The notes beneath the pieces are model-generated. The model ran no database searches. It had not been told where the DNA came from and saw only the letters and a list, made by a program, of their open reading frames with translations. This document shows positions 44,062 through 54,300 of a stretch of DNA of 64,000 bases, one piece after another. Each line of letters begins with the position of its first letter. Within the stretch, counting starts at the first letter, position 1. The translations under genes were made by a program, and so were the position numbers. The stretch spans positions 1-64,000 of the forward strand of contig NZ_JAKSXN010000015.1 of assembly GCF_022427145.1 (NCBI RefSeq), written 5' to 3'. Origin of the DNA: Paenibacillus timonensis. GTDB lineage: Bacteria; Bacillota; Bacilli; Paenibacillales; Paenibacillaceae.

Positions 44062-45561
44062 TTAATTTTTCGTTTTTCCTTCCGGAAGCTCGGAGAACGT
44101 CCCGACGTAGCGGATATCTTCTCCCGTTTCGTCCCTTACGGCGCTGATGTTCAGCCACTGCAAATAGATTTCTCCGTTTTTGCGCTTGTTCCATATTTCA
44201 CCCTGCCACATGCCGGTTTCTTTAATGCTCTTCCACATGCGCACATAGAAATCGGGGGCTTGTCGATCCGTTCGCAGAATATTGGGCTTCTGCCCGACTG
44301 CCTCCTCTTCGCCGAATCCCGTCACCGCGGTAAACGCCGGGTTCACCGCTACAATGGTTCCTTTGGGATCCGTCACCAGAATTCCCTGCGCCGTCGTGTT
44401 GAATACTTCCGAGGACAAGCTCAGCTTGTCGGAATAGATCATCCAGAGCACGAGAATCAAGCTGGCCAGGGCCACCTGCGACAACAGCATAAACCCGATG
44501 GAATATTGACCGGTCACCGAGTGGATATAGGACAGCAGCAGCGGCGGGAAGAATCCGCCCAAGCCTCCCATCATCGATACGATGCCGTTTACGATCCCCG
44601 CCTGCTTGTTGAAATACTGCGGGACCAGCTTGAAGATGACCCCGTTACCGGCCCCGGCAACCATCGCGATCACCAAACAACCGATCGTATACAAAGTAAA
44701 CGTCGGAGAGAAAGCCAATACGATCGCCGCCAACGTGAAGCCCGAAAAGACAACGATCAATAACATCAAGGCGTTGAACCGGTCCGCCAGCCAACCGCCG
44801 ACCGGGCGCATAAACGTCGCCAGAGCGATGAATCCGGCCGTGCGCATTCCCGCATCCACCTTGGTCAGCTCAAAGTTCGTCACCAGAAAATTCGGCAAAT
44901 AAACGGTGAATGCGACAAACGATCCGAACGTAATAAAATACAGCAGCGAGAACAACCAGAGCTTTTCATTTTTGTACACGCCCTTGATTTGTTCCATCAA
45001 AGCGGTTTTCACTTTCGGCTCTTTACGGTCGCCGAAGAAGAGATTCAGCGCCGCAAAAACCAGCAGAAGAATCAAATACAGCTTAACGGTCGCCGACCAG
45101 CCGATTTGCGTCGCAACGACCGGCGCGGAGAACGAAGTGACCGCGGTCCCGAGATTCCCGAGACCATACACGCCGTTAACCAAACCGTGACGCTCCTTCG
45201 GATAATATTTCGGCAATGAGGTGACGCCCACGGAAAACACGGCCCCGCCGATGCCAAGAAACAATCCGCCGATGATCAGATCCACGTAGGAGTTCGCTTC
45301 GCTGATATAATACACCGGAAACAGCAGCAAGATAAAGCTGATCAAGAAAACGATTCGCGCCCCAAAGATATTGGCGTAATACCCAAGCGGTATACGCAGG
45401 ACCGAGCCCAATACGACAGGGATCGCCGTAATGATCGCGACCTTATCGGCCGGGATCTGGATATCCTCGCCCATAAAAGATACGAGGGACGAGATAATGA
45501 CCCAAACGGCAAAGCCCACAATCAGATTTAACGTTTGCAGCGGCAATTGAACTTTTTTCAT
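44062..45561 (-). CDS. narK: NarK-type nitrate/nitrite transporter with C-terminal PAS domain
   Basis: A 499-residue protein. Residues 1-375 are a complete NarK/NasA-type MFS transporter with 12 helices (GYYANIFGARIVF motif A; nitrate signature-like GLGNLGTAVTSFSAP and GAGNGVIFKLVPQ). Residues about 384-490 are a PAS domain: VFNTTAQGILVTDPKGTIVAVNPAFTAVTGF, then GQKPNILRTDRQ and a PAC-like KRKNGEIYLQWLNISAVRDETG. Normal NarK ends after helix 12 at about 390-400 residues, so the sensor domain is an addition on the cytoplasmic side. The start is the ATG at 45561, 8 nt after AGGTGAT. It has its own promoter with two AGGG..CCC palindromes and is followed by a hemerythrin gene. Confidence 0.92.
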   Translation of the reverse strand: MKKVQLPLQTLNLIVGFAVWVIISSLVSFMGEDIQIPADKVAIITAIPVVLGSVLRIPLGYYANIFGARIVFLISFILLLFPVYYISEANSYVDLIIGGLFLGIGGAVFSVGVTSLPKYYPKERHGLVNGVYGLGNLGTAVTSFSAPVVATQIGWSATVKLYLILLLVFAALNLFFGDRKEPKVKTALMEQIKGVYKNEKLWLFSLLYFITFGSFVAFTVYLPNFLVTNFELTKVDAGMRTAGFIALATFMRPVGGWLADRFNALMLLIVVFSGFTLAAIVLAFSPTFTLYTIGCLVIAMVAGAGNGVIFKLVPQYFNKQAGIVNGIVSMMGGLGGFFPPLLLSYIHSVTGQYSIGFMLLSQVALASLILVLWMIYSDKLSLSSEVFNTTAQGILVTDPKGTIVAVNPAFTAVTGFGEEEAVGQKPNILRTDRQAPDFYVRMWKSIKETGMWQGEIWNKRKNGEIYLQWLNISAVRDETGEDIRYVGTFSELPEGKTKN

Positions 45562-45619
45562 CAATATCGATCACCTTTTCCAAAATGACTTCTGAATGAC
45601 CATCGATTTCCCCACCCGT

Positions 45620-45685
45620 ATTTTAGCCGATCCGGTTCGGCGGTCTGAATAGGGTTTTCCCCTGATTGTTCCGGGAAACTCCCTA
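45620..45685 (-). promoter_or_regulatory. narK promoter with two NreC-like palindromes
   Basis: On the minus strand, AGGGAGTTTCCC (45684-45673) and AGGGGAAAACCCT (45663-45651) precede TAAAAT (45625-45620). The site centres are about 21 bp apart, two helical turns. The proximal centre is 31 nt before the -10, near -43, the usual place for an activator. No good -35 is present, which fits activator dependence. NreC is known to bind GC-rich palindromes; assignment to NreC is inferred. Confidence 0.65.
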
Positions 45686-45703
45686 CTCGGCCGATTTGGA
45701 CAC

Positions 45704-45739
45704 AAAAAAGCCCATAAGCACCGTTTGATGTTTATGGGC
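45704..45739 (-). terminator. terminator of the nar-nre-hemerythrin unit
   Basis: GCCCATAA pairs with TTATGGGC around a 14-nt loop, followed by six T residues on the minus strand. It lies 19 nt past the stop of the hemerythrin gene at 45758. Confidence 0.8.
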
Positions 45740-45757
45740 TGCTCATTGAATGGGAAA

Positions 45758-46276
45758 CTATTCAACAATCAGGGTGTAAAGCTCCTTATTCAACTGCTCT
45801 TGTTCTGCCGGTTTCATGACCTGCCCGGTCATCGGAAACAATACGGTTTCTTCTTTGACGAAATGCACGGTCAGTATTTCAAATGCTTCGCCCGCATCCC
45901 GGGACAAGGCCTTCATTTCCTCCAGCGAAAACTCGCCGCCCGCATAATGGAGGAAATGGTCGATGTAAGCGAAGATTTCCTCGTGTTCCTGTTCGATCGA
46001 TACGATCGGGCCTTGGTCATACCCTATATGCTTCCCCAATCGCGGGAAAAAATAAGTCTCTTCTTTATGAAAATGCCTGCGCAAAGGCGCTTTAAAATCA
46101 TTCAACAGCTTACGCAGACGGTCGAATTGCGGCTTCGCCCGGTCCACGGTGTAACGATCGTTTTGGAAGTCCAGCACGATGGCATGCCATTCGTCCATTA
46201 AACTCGCCAAATACCGATGCTCGTTCTCCAAAATACGCATGGCAGGCAATTCGCTCAGCAGTGTTCCTTGTTCCAT
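45758..46276 (-). CDS. hemerythrin domain protein (172 aa)
   Basis: A 172-residue hemerythrin-type protein with all expected ligand helices: ILENEHRYL near residue 19, LRRHFHKEETYFFP near 69, IEQEHEEI near 94 and LTVHFVKEETVLFP near 135. The HxxxE patterns in helices 2 and 4 are complete, so a di-iron site is likely. It starts 14 nt after nreC and ends at a terminator, making it the last gene of the nar-nre unit. Proteins of this kind are linked to NO and nitrite stress and to oxygen sensing. Confidence 0.88.
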   Translation of the reverse strand: MEQGTLLSELPAMRILENEHRYLASLMDEWHAIVLDFQNDRYTVDRAKPQFDRLRKLLNDFKAPLRRHFHKEETYFFPRLGKHIGYDQGPIVSIEQEHEEIFAYIDHFLHYAGGEFSLEEMKALSRDAGEAFEILTVHFVKEETVLFPMTGQVMKPAEQEQLNKELYTLIVE

Positions 46277-46290
46277 GTTCCCAGCCTCCG

Positions 46291-46938
46291 TTAAAAATCC
46301 AGCAGCTTTTTCTTAATGGCGTATTCCACCAGTTCAGGTCTTGATTTCAAATTGAGCTTTTCCATGATTTTGGCTTTATGCGCCTCTACCGTTTTCACGG
46401 AAATATGCAGCATTTCGGCAATCTCTTTATTGCCATACCCTTTAGCGACAAGCGGCAGGATCTCGATCTCGCGGGTGGACAGCAGCTGGTAGGGATTGCT
46501 CTCATCCGCTTGCTGATCATGGCTTACGAATTCACGGACAAGGGAAGAAGCCAGCTTCGGATGGATATAGACCCCGCCTTGATGCACCATGCGAATGGCC
46601 GAAACGAGCTGTTCATCCGGAGAATTCTTCAGAACATACCCGCGCGCGCCTTTCTTAAGCACATGAAATAGATACTCCTCGTCATCGTGCATCGTCAGGA
46701 TAATGATATGGGTCTCGGGAAAATCCTCGTGGATTTTAGCCGTTGCAATCAAGCCGCTTTCTCCCGGAGGCATGCTGAGATCCATCAGCAAAATGTCTGG
46801 GCGGTGTTTAGCCACCATTTTGTAGGCTTCAATCCCGTCCGCAGCTGTCGCCACGACTTCCATATCCTCTTGAAAATTAATGATCATTGCAAACCCGCTC
46901 CGGACGACGGCGTGATCATCCGCGATTACTACCTTCAC
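46291..46938 (-). CDS. nreC: NarL/FixJ-family response regulator NreC
   Basis: A 215-residue regulator. The receiver domain has Asp53 ([10 protein letters not shown]), the acidic pair ADDH and a conserved Lys ([10 protein letters not shown]). The LuxR-type HTH is at the C terminus ([43 protein letters not shown]). NreC, phosphorylated by NreB when oxygen is low, activates nitrate reductase and narK genes. Two promoters in this window carry matching palindromes. It lies 56 nt after nreB. Confidence 0.93.
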   Translation of the reverse strand: MKVVIADDHAVVRSGFAMIINFQEDMEVVATAADGIEAYKMVAKHRPDILLMDLSMPPGESGLIATAKIHEDFPETHIIILTMHDDEEYLFHVLKKGARGYVLKNSPDEQLVSAIRMVHQGGVYIHPKLASSLVREFVSHDQQADESNPYQLLSTREIEILPLVAKGYGNKEIAEMLHISVKTVEAHKAKIMEKLNLKSRPELVEYAIKKKLLDF

Positions 46939-46994
46939 AGAACCTTCCCCCTTGCCCTCGAAAGTTAACCCTACCTACTGGGCGCTATGGCCGT

Positions 46995-48056
46995 CTAAAG
47001 AGAGAACGCTCCGAACGGAACTCGCAAATGGACCGTTGTGCCTTCCCCCCGTTTAGAGTTAATGGAGATTTCACCGCCTACGAGCTCGGCTCGCTCTTTC
47101 ATCCCATAGATACCAAGTCCGGTTCCCTTCGGATCGTTCGTATTCACGTCGAATCCGTTCCTCTGATCGGAAACAATGAGCTCCAGCAAATGCGTCGAGG
47201 CAAACAGACGCACGTTAATCTCGTCAATATCGGCATATTTCAAGGCATTAAGTACCGATTCCTGGCATACTCGATAAACGACCGTTTCCACTTCACTGTT
47301 AAATCGCTGACCCCCGAGCTCCGCAACAAATCGTACCAGCACGCCATAGTTTTTCTCAATCCATTTGAAATGAGAACGGAAGGCTGCGTCAAGGCCGAGA
47401 TCATCCAGAGAAGCTGGACGCAGCTCCACCGACAGGTTGCGGATTTGCTCCAGCAACCGGGTGAGCGAGGCTTCGGTTTGCTGGATTTTTTGCAGCGCTT
47501 CTTCTTGTACGTTCAAATATTTGAGCACGCGCAGATCCACCAACGAGCTAATCAACTCTTGAGCTACGCTGTCGTGCAGCTCACGGGAGATCCGCTTGCG
47601 CTCGTCTTCCTGGGCCTTAATGACGCTCTTCATCATGGTGTTCTGATTGAGCAACTGCTGCGTCATAAGTTGATTCGTCAAGTCGCGGAGAGTAAGCACC
47701 CGGATACCCTCCGCCGCATCTACGGTTTGAAAGCTGGCGGAGAACGGCACCACGCCTTTGGTTTTCGTCTCAAGATATAGCTGGAAGGAGCTGAAATCCT
47801 TCTCCGTATTGGATAGATAGCAATTTAGACAAGACATCGGTTCTTCTTCACTGGTGTAGCCCCGGCAAGAGAAGCAAAACGAATTGCTGTCCGGTCCGGC
47901 TGGTTCCTCCAGCACTCGGCGGTCCAGAAGACGTTCGGCCCGGGAATTCATCGCCATGACCCGATGGCCGGCATCAAAGAAAATGATGGCATCGGAGCTG
48001 TGTTCAAATTGTTTTTGAAGCAGCTCGATCGGTATATTCAAGGATGAAGGATTCAT
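46995..48056 (-). CDS. nreB: oxygen-sensing histidine kinase NreB
   Basis: A 353-residue soluble kinase. An N-terminal PAS domain has four cysteines at about 61, 64, 76 and 79 (CFSC and CLNC) that hold the oxygen-labile 4Fe-4S cluster of NreB. The HisKA_3 motif RISRELHDSVAQEL follows with His161. The HATPase has an N-box-like ESVLNALKYAD and the GTGLGIYGMKER G-box. Oxygen destroys the cluster and stops autophosphorylation. It overlaps nreA by 4 nt, as expected for an NreA-NreB sensor pair. Confidence 0.94.
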   Translation of the reverse strand: MNPSSLNIPIELLQKQFEHSSDAIIFFDAGHRVMAMNSRAERLLDRRVLEEPAGPDSNSFCFSCRGYTSEEEPMSCLNCYLSNTEKDFSSFQLYLETKTKGVVPFSASFQTVDAAEGIRVLTLRDLTNQLMTQQLLNQNTMMKSVIKAQEDERKRISRELHDSVAQELISSLVDLRVLKYLNVQEEALQKIQQTEASLTRLLEQIRNLSVELRPASLDDLGLDAAFRSHFKWIEKNYGVLVRFVAELGGQRFNSEVETVVYRVCQESVLNALKYADIDEINVRLFASTHLLELIVSDQRNGFDVNTNDPKGTGLGIYGMKERAELVGGEISINSKRGEGTTVHLRVPFGAFSL

Positions 48057-48511
48057 GGGTTCAGCTCCTTGATTTCAAAATCGCCAAACCTGCCTTGAAG
48101 CCATTCATACAACCGGCGTAACTCTTCGTGCGACATCCGCTTCTCTCCACGATAACCGGCCAAGAGCACACCTTCAACCCGATCCGTCAAATACAAGGGG
48201 ATCGCCGCCAAGCTGGTTAACCGTTCCGAAATTAAAATCGGGTAATTGTACATTTCTTGGGGTTTGAGCCCGTCGGCGACATTTGCAACCAGCATGGGAC
48301 TGCCGGTTTTGAATACGATACCGGCAATCCCTTTACCTGACTGGAGGACGATGCGTTTATATCGATTGTTCAAGTTGCCCGAGGCATACTTCCAGGTAAG
48401 GACGAAATCATTAACGGCCGACTCGGCAAAAGCCAGCGACACGAAGTCATACCCCATCTGTTCTCTTAATTGATCGATGAGTACCTGGTAGCAACTGGAG
48501 GTTGGATTCAT
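48053..48511 (-). CDS. nreA: nitrate-binding GAF protein NreA
   Basis: A 152-residue GAF domain protein (FVSLAFAESAVNDFVLTWKYASGN, GKGIAGIVFKTGSPMLV, LTSLAAIPLYLTDRVEGVLLAGYRG). NreA binds nitrate and relieves inhibition of NreB, so that the system responds to low oxygen and nitrate together. It starts 28 nt after narI and overlaps nreB by 4 nt. Confidence 0.92.
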   Translation of the reverse strand: MNPTSSCYQVLIDQLREQMGYDFVSLAFAESAVNDFVLTWKYASGNLNNRYKRIVLQSGKGIAGIVFKTGSPMLVANVADGLKPQEMYNYPILISERLTSLAAIPLYLTDRVEGVLLAGYRGEKRMSHEELRRLYEWLQGRFGDFEIKELNP

Positions 48512-48539
48512 GTATTCGTCTCCCTAAACTTCAAAATCC

Positions 48540-49238
48540 TTAACGTCCCGCAGTATGCGAGCGATTCTTCCTATAAAGGATATAGCTTCTCCGGGCATAA
48601 TTCAAGGGCACGCTCCAGACATGGACGAGACGAGTAAACGGCCACAAGGCAAAGATCAGAAACCCCGCCAAAATGTGGATTTGAAACGAAATCGGCACCT
48701 CTGCCATATATGAGGCTTCCGGCCGGAAGATAAGCAGATTGCGGAACCAGATGGAAATCGTCTCCCGATAATCAAAATCCGGCTGCACATTATTCGTGAC
48801 CAGCGTGGAGAACATCCCCATAAATACGATGAACAGCAGCAATCCGTTCACGATCATGTCTGAGGCGGAGCTTAGGCGGCGCACGTTTTTCATGGTCAAC
48901 CGGCGCATCGTTAAGATCAGCATCCCGGCAAATGTAATCACGCCGAACAATCCTCCGCCATACATGGCACCGAGATGATACATATGCTCGTTGACGCCAA
49001 GAGCAGCCATCCACTCCTTCGGAATGCCCAATCCCGCCACATGACCCATGATGACCGGGATAATTCCGATGTGGAACAACATGCTGCCTAGCATCAACCG
49101 TTTTTTCTCGATAAATTCGCTGGATTTGGCCGTCCAATTAAACTGGTCGTAGCGGTAGCGGAAAATATGCCCTACCACGAACGTAGCCACGCATAAATAC
49201 GGGAAAATGACCCATAGAAATTGCTCAAACAGACTCAT
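48540..49238 (-). CDS. narI: respiratory nitrate reductase gamma subunit (cytochrome b)
   Basis: A 232-residue integral membrane protein with five helices. Haem-ligand histidines are in the first helices (VVGHIFRYRYDQFNW; MLFHIGIIPVIMGHVAGL) and the last ones (SFQIHILAGFLIFALWPFTRLVHVWS). It takes electrons from menaquinol and passes them to NarH and NarG. It overlaps narJ by 14 nt. Confidence 0.95.
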   Translation of the reverse strand: MSLFEQFLWVIFPYLCVATFVVGHIFRYRYDQFNWTAKSSEFIEKKRLMLGSMLFHIGIIPVIMGHVAGLGIPKEWMAALGVNEHMYHLGAMYGGGLFGVITFAGMLILTMRRLTMKNVRRLSSASDMIVNGLLLFIVFMGMFSTLVTNNVQPDFDYRETISIWFRNLLIFRPEASYMAEVPISFQIHILAGFLIFALWPFTRLVHVWSVPLNYARRSYILYRKNRSHTAGR

Positions 49239-49800
49239 GAACCTTCACCTCCTGTGACAAGCACAACTTAAACGTTTCCCGGAGGGCCTTGATGAGCTCA
49301 TAATAAGGGTTCCCCTTCTTCTCCAGCGATTTCATCAACTGGTACGTGCCATCCTCCAGAATCGTTAACACCGTAAACATCCCTGTCTCGCTATGCGGAT
49401 GTCCCAGCCACTCCGCTGCAGACAAGAATTCCAGCATCAGCGGCAGGAAATCCGGCAATTCCCGGTCGATCATTTCCATGCCGAACATTTCGTAAACCGC
49501 TTTGAGTGAGGTAAGCAACTGACCGCGATCTTTGGAATCCTCGTATTTAAAAAAAGTCATGTACAGCGTTGACGACTTTTCAAAATCAAACGTATCCACG
49601 TAAAGCTCCTCGATCTCTTCCATGCTGAGCGCAAGCATTTGCTCCCGATATTTCGTTACCGGCTCTATCACCGTCGATGGCAGCACCTCTTCCCCGCTCT
49701 CACGAATCAATGCGAACGTCTCCTTATCGGGGTAGACGAGCTGTCCGGCAAAAAAGCCGAACAACTCGCGATGTTCATCCAGTTTCGCCAGATCAATCAC
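49225..49800 (-). CDS. narJ: nitrate reductase molybdenum-cofactor assembly chaperone
   Basis: A 191-residue TorD/NarJ-type helical chaperone (YVDTFDFEKSSTLYMTFFKYEDSKDRGQ, DRELPDFLPLMLEFLSAAEW). It loads the cofactor into NarG and holds the complex before membrane attachment. The start is the GTG at 49800, 7 nt after GGGGG. It overlaps the end of narH by 8 nt; a longer frame up to 49845 runs inside narH and has no site. Confidence 0.93.
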   Translation of the reverse strand: MIDLAKLDEHRELFGFFAGQLVYPDKETFALIRESGEEVLPSTVIEPVTKYREQMLALSMEEIEELYVDTFDFEKSSTLYMTFFKYEDSKDRGQLLTSLKAVYEMFGMEMIDRELPDFLPLMLEFLSAAEWLGHPHSETGMFTVLTILEDGTYQLMKSLEKKGNPYYELIKALRETFKLCLSQEVKVHESV

Positions 49801-51340
49801 GCCAGATCCCCCCGTAGAAGTTTTGTTCGTACAGATCCCGGCCACTCTTTCCGTTATTAGCCGGAATTGGAGTTGCCGGGCCGCAGCCGTCGCAATCCAT
49901 ACCGAAACCTTCGGTGCCTTGGGCCCGGTACGGATCCATGTATCCTTCCTTATGCGAAGTCGGGATCACAAAGCGGTCCTCGTATTTCGCAATGGCCAGC
50001 AAGCGGTACATTTCTTCGATCTGCTGAGCGGTCAGTCCCACGCGGGCCAAGCGTTTTTCGTCAAACGGCTTTTTGGAGAATTGCGCACGTTGGTATTGAC
50101 GCATCATCGCCATACGTTGCAGGGCTATTTTGACGGTCGAAGTATCTCCTGCGGTCAGGAGATTGGCCAGATACTGAACCGGCGTTCTCATTTCTTCAAT
50201 TGCCGGGAAGATCAGGTCCGGATTCTGAATCGAATCCTTGCCTTCAAAATGGCTCATGATCGGGCTGAGCGGCGGTACATACCAGACCATCGGCAGCGTG
50301 CGGTATTCCGGATGAAGCGGGAATGCCAGCTTGTATTCGATCGCCAGTTTATAAACCGGCGAGTTTTGAGCCGCTTCGATCCATTCCTCGGACAAGCCGT
50401 CTTTGCGGGCTTGCTCAATCACTTTCGGATCATGCGGATCGAGGAATAAGCCAAGTTGCGCTTCGTACAAATCCTTCTCGTCCGGCGTCGAAGCCGCTTC
50501 TTGCACCCGATCTGCGTCATATAACAATACGCCAAGGTAGCGAATCCGGCCGGTACATGTCTCGGAGCACACCGTTGGAAGTCCCGCTTCGATTCTCGGG
50601 AAGCAGAACGTACATTTTTCGGCTTTGTTCGTCTTCCAATTGAAGTAGACCTTCTTGTAAGGGCAACCCGTCATACAGTAACGCCAGCCGCGGCAAGCCT
50701 CTTGGTCGACAAGGACAATTCCGTCCTCATCGCGCTTGTAGATCGCGCCGGATGGACAGGAGGCCACGCAGCTTGGATTCAAGCAATGCTCGCATAACCG
50801 GGGCAAGTACATCATAAACGACTGCTCGAAATTGAATTTGATTTCCTCTTCGATCTTCTCGATGTTCGGATCCTTGGGTCCGGTAATGTGGCCGCCGGCC
50901 AGATCGTCTTCCCAGTTCGGCCCCCAGTCCAGGTCCATCTTGTCGCCGGTGACGGCCGATTTGGGCCGGGCAACGGGTTGATGCTTCTTCTCCCCCGAAT
51001 TCGTCAGCTTCTCGTAATCATACGTCCAGGGTTCGTAATAATCTTTCATTTCCGGCATGTCCGGGTTATAGAAAATTTTGCCGAGAGCAATCTTCGACAG
51101 CTTGCTGCCGGACTTCAGCTCCAGCTTGCCGTTACGCAGCGTCCAGCCGCCCTTGTAATGCTCCTGGTCCTCCCACCGTTTCGGGTAACCGATGCCCGGT
51201 TTCGTTTCGACGTTGTTGAACCACATATATTCGGCGCCTTCCCGGTTCGTCCAGGTGCTCTTACAGGTCACGCTGCAAGTGTGGCAGCCGATGCATTTGT
51301 CCAAGTTGAGCACCATGGCGATTTGCGCTTTAATCTTCAA
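49793..51340 (-). CDS. narH: respiratory nitrate reductase beta subunit
   Basis: A 515-residue iron-sulfur protein with four clusters: DKCIGCHTCSVTCK near residue 15, CEHCLNPSCVASCPSG near 185, and CRGWRYCMTGC and CTFCFPRIEAGLPTVCSETC after it. The Trp in the CRGWRYC group marks the 3Fe-4S cluster, as in other NarH. The protein carries electrons from NarI to NarG. The start is a TTG at 51340, 9 nt after GGAGG, overlapping narG by 11 nt, so translation is coupled. Confidence 0.95.
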   Translation of the reverse strand: MKIKAQIAMVLNLDKCIGCHTCSVTCKSTWTNREGAEYMWFNNVETKPGIGYPKRWEDQEHYKGGWTLRNGKLELKSGSKLSKIALGKIFYNPDMPEMKDYYEPWTYDYEKLTNSGEKKHQPVARPKSAVTGDKMDLDWGPNWEDDLAGGHITGPKDPNIEKIEEEIKFNFEQSFMMYLPRLCEHCLNPSCVASCPSGAIYKRDEDGIVLVDQEACRGWRYCMTGCPYKKVYFNWKTNKAEKCTFCFPRIEAGLPTVCSETCTGRIRYLGVLLYDADRVQEAASTPDEKDLYEAQLGLFLDPHDPKVIEQARKDGLSEEWIEAAQNSPVYKLAIEYKLAFPLHPEYRTLPMVWYVPPLSPIMSHFEGKDSIQNPDLIFPAIEEMRTPVQYLANLLTAGDTSTVKIALQRMAMMRQYQRAQFSKKPFDEKRLARVGLTAQQIEEMYRLLAIAKYEDRFVIPTSHKEGYMDPYRAQGTEGFGMDCDGCGPATPIPANNGKSGRDLYEQNFYGGIWRD

Positions 51341-54300
51341 GCCAGTCGACCTCCTTCAGTTTGCGCACGGCAACGTAGACATCACGCTGGTTGCCGATCG
51401 GTCCGTAGTAGTTGAAGCCGTAACTGAGTTGGGCATAACCCCCGACGAGTTGCGTCGGCTTCAAGTGAATTCGCGTCGGAGCATTATGGCTGCCGCCTCG
51501 CTCTCCCGTGATTTCCGAACCCGGTACGTTAATGTGTTTATCCTGGGCATGGTACATAAACATCGTACCCCTCGGCATCCGGTGGCTGACCACCGCTCTG
51601 GCCGTTACGACGCCGTTACGGTTATAGACCTCCAGCCAGTCGTTATCGTTAATTTGGTGCGCTTCCGCATCCTCGTTGCTGATCCACACGGTTGGACCGC
51701 CCCGGAACAAGGTCAACATGTGCAGATTATCCTGGTACGTGCTGTGGATGTTCCACTTGCCGTGCGGCGTTAAATAACGCAATACCAGCGCATCTTTGCC
51801 ACCCTCAACCTGCTTGTCTCGCGGACCAAACACCATCGGCGGCAATGTCGGTTTGTAGACTGGCAGCGCCTCCCCGAACTGCAGGAAGATTTGGTGATCC
51901 AGATAAAAATGCTGGCGTCCGGTTAACGTCCGGAACGGCACTAACCGTTCGATGTTGGTCGTAAACGGCGAATACCGGCGTCCCGATTTGTTCGAGCCGC
52001 TAAATACCGGCGTCGGAATGACCTCCCGCGGCTGCGCGGTAATGTTCGCGAACGTGATCCGTTCGGCAGCTCGGTCGGCGGAAATATCCTTTAATTCTAC
52101 GCCCGTATCCTGTTCCGCGGATTCCCAGGCGCGTTGGGACACTTTCCCATTCGTAGCCGAAGACAAATGCAATACTGCATTGGCCGCTTGTCTCGCCGTA
52201 CGCAGCTTCGGTCGGCCGTTTTTGATCGTGTCATCGATATAAGAGCCATTGATCTTCTTCAAATCCTCATACTCTTCCTTGACGGAGAACGAGACTCCAT
52301 GTGCGCCAACCTTGCCGGTTTCCAGGTTCGGTCCAAGCGTAATGTATTTGTCGTAGATCTTCGTATAATCGCGTTCGACCACGGTAAAGCCGGGCATCGT
52401 TTTGCCGAGGACCGGCTTCGTTTCCCCGCGCTTCCAATCCTTTACTTCCCCATACGGCTGAGCGATTTCCGCCATGGAATCATGTCCAAGCGGCGAGGTG
52501 ACCAGGTCTTTGTATACGCCCGGCATATGCTCCTTGGCCATCTCGGACAGGACGCTGGCGAGCGTCCGGTAGATATCCCAGTCGGTGCGCGACTCCCACA
52601 ACGGATCGATCGCCGGGTTGAACGGATGCACGAACGGGTGCATGTCGGTAGAGGAGATATCCACCTTCTCGTACCAGGTTGCCGCCGGGAGAACGATATC
52701 GGCATACATCGGTGTCGCCGTCATCCGGAAATCGAGCGCTACAAGCAGATCCAGCTTGCCTTCCACCTCATCGCGCCAGACGATTTCTTCCGGCTTTTCC
52801 TCTTCGTTCGGGTTGGACAACAACCCGTTATGCGTGCCCAGCAAATGCTTCATGAAGAACTCTTGCCCTTTGGCAGAGCTGGAGATCAGATTCGAGCGCC
52901 AGACGAACAGCGAACGCGGGAAGTTCTCCGGCGCATCCGGATCCTCCACAGCGAACTTCGCATCACCGGAGATCACTTGCTCGTATGCGTGCTGGATGAT
53001 CTCGGCGTTGTCCGTCTTGCCCTGAGCAGCCGCTTCTTCGGCGAAGGCTAGGCTGCTCTTGTTGAACTGCGGATACGATGGCAGCCAGCCCAGTCGAGCT
53101 GCCAGTACATTGTAATCCGCCGGATGACGGTACGGGATATCCCCGCCGGTTGGCGATTTCAACGATTCCGCGCTCATCTCCTCGTATTTCCATTGGTCGG
53201 TGGCAAAATAGAAGAACGAAGTCGCGTTTTGCAGCCGCGCCGGCGCTTGCCAGTCGCGGGCGAAAGCGATGGTCGACCAGCCTTCGATCGGCCGGCATTT
53301 CTCTTGTCCGACGTAGTGAGCCCAACCGCCGCCGTTAACCCCCTGCGAAGCCGTCAGCATCACCAAGTTCAGGATCGAGCGGTAGATCGTATCGCTGTTG
53401 AACCAGTGGTTGATCCCGGCGCCCATAATGATCATTGAACGACCGCCTGTGTCCAGTGCGTTCTGCGCAAACTCGCGAGCGATTTGCACCACGAGCGACG
53501 CTTTGACACCGGTGATTCGCTCTTGCCAAGCTGGAGTGTAATGCGACTCTGCGTCATCATACCCTTTGGATGTATGGGTGCTGCCCGGACGGGTTACTCC
53601 GTATTGGCTAAGCATCAAATCGTGAACCGTTGCGGCCAAACGGGTTGATCCGTCGGCCAAAGTTACGGTTTTGGCCGGAATCGACCGGGTAAACGTACCG
53701 TTGCCGTCAGCGTCAAAGTAAGGGAATACAATCTCTGTCCATTCCCCGCCGTGCGGCTCGACCGACAAAGCCGGCTCGATCCGGCTTCCGTCTTCTCGAT
53801 CGAGGATCAGGTTCCACTTGACGTCCTTCTCCCACCGTTGGCCCATCGTTCCGTTCGGTACGACCAGTTCTCCGGCCGCTTCGTCATAAATAACCGGCTT
53901 CCATTCGGCATGCTCCGATGCTTGCCCCAAATCGCTTGCCCGCAAGAACCGGCCGGCTTTATAGCTGCCTTCGTGCGGATCCAGCAAAATCAGGAACGGC
54001 ATGTCCGTGTATTGTTTGGCGTAGTTCAAGAACATCGGTTCCTGGCGCTGTACATAAAATTCGTCCAGGATGACATGCGTCATCGCTTGAGCCACCGCGG
54101 CATCCGTCCCCGGATGCGGAGCCAGCCAGTTGTCGGCAAATTTCACGTTCTCCGCATGGTCCGGCGCTACGGACACCACCTTCGTCCCTTTATAGCGAAC
54201 CTCGGTCATGAAATGAGCATCCGGCGTCCGCGTCAGCGGAACGTTGGAGCCCCACATGATCAGGTATCCAGCGTTGTACCAATCGGATGACTCCGGCACA

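Noticed and set aside
52134-53051. 305-codon plus-strand frame inside narG
   Set aside because: Antisense to a conserved catalytic subunit; no start signal.
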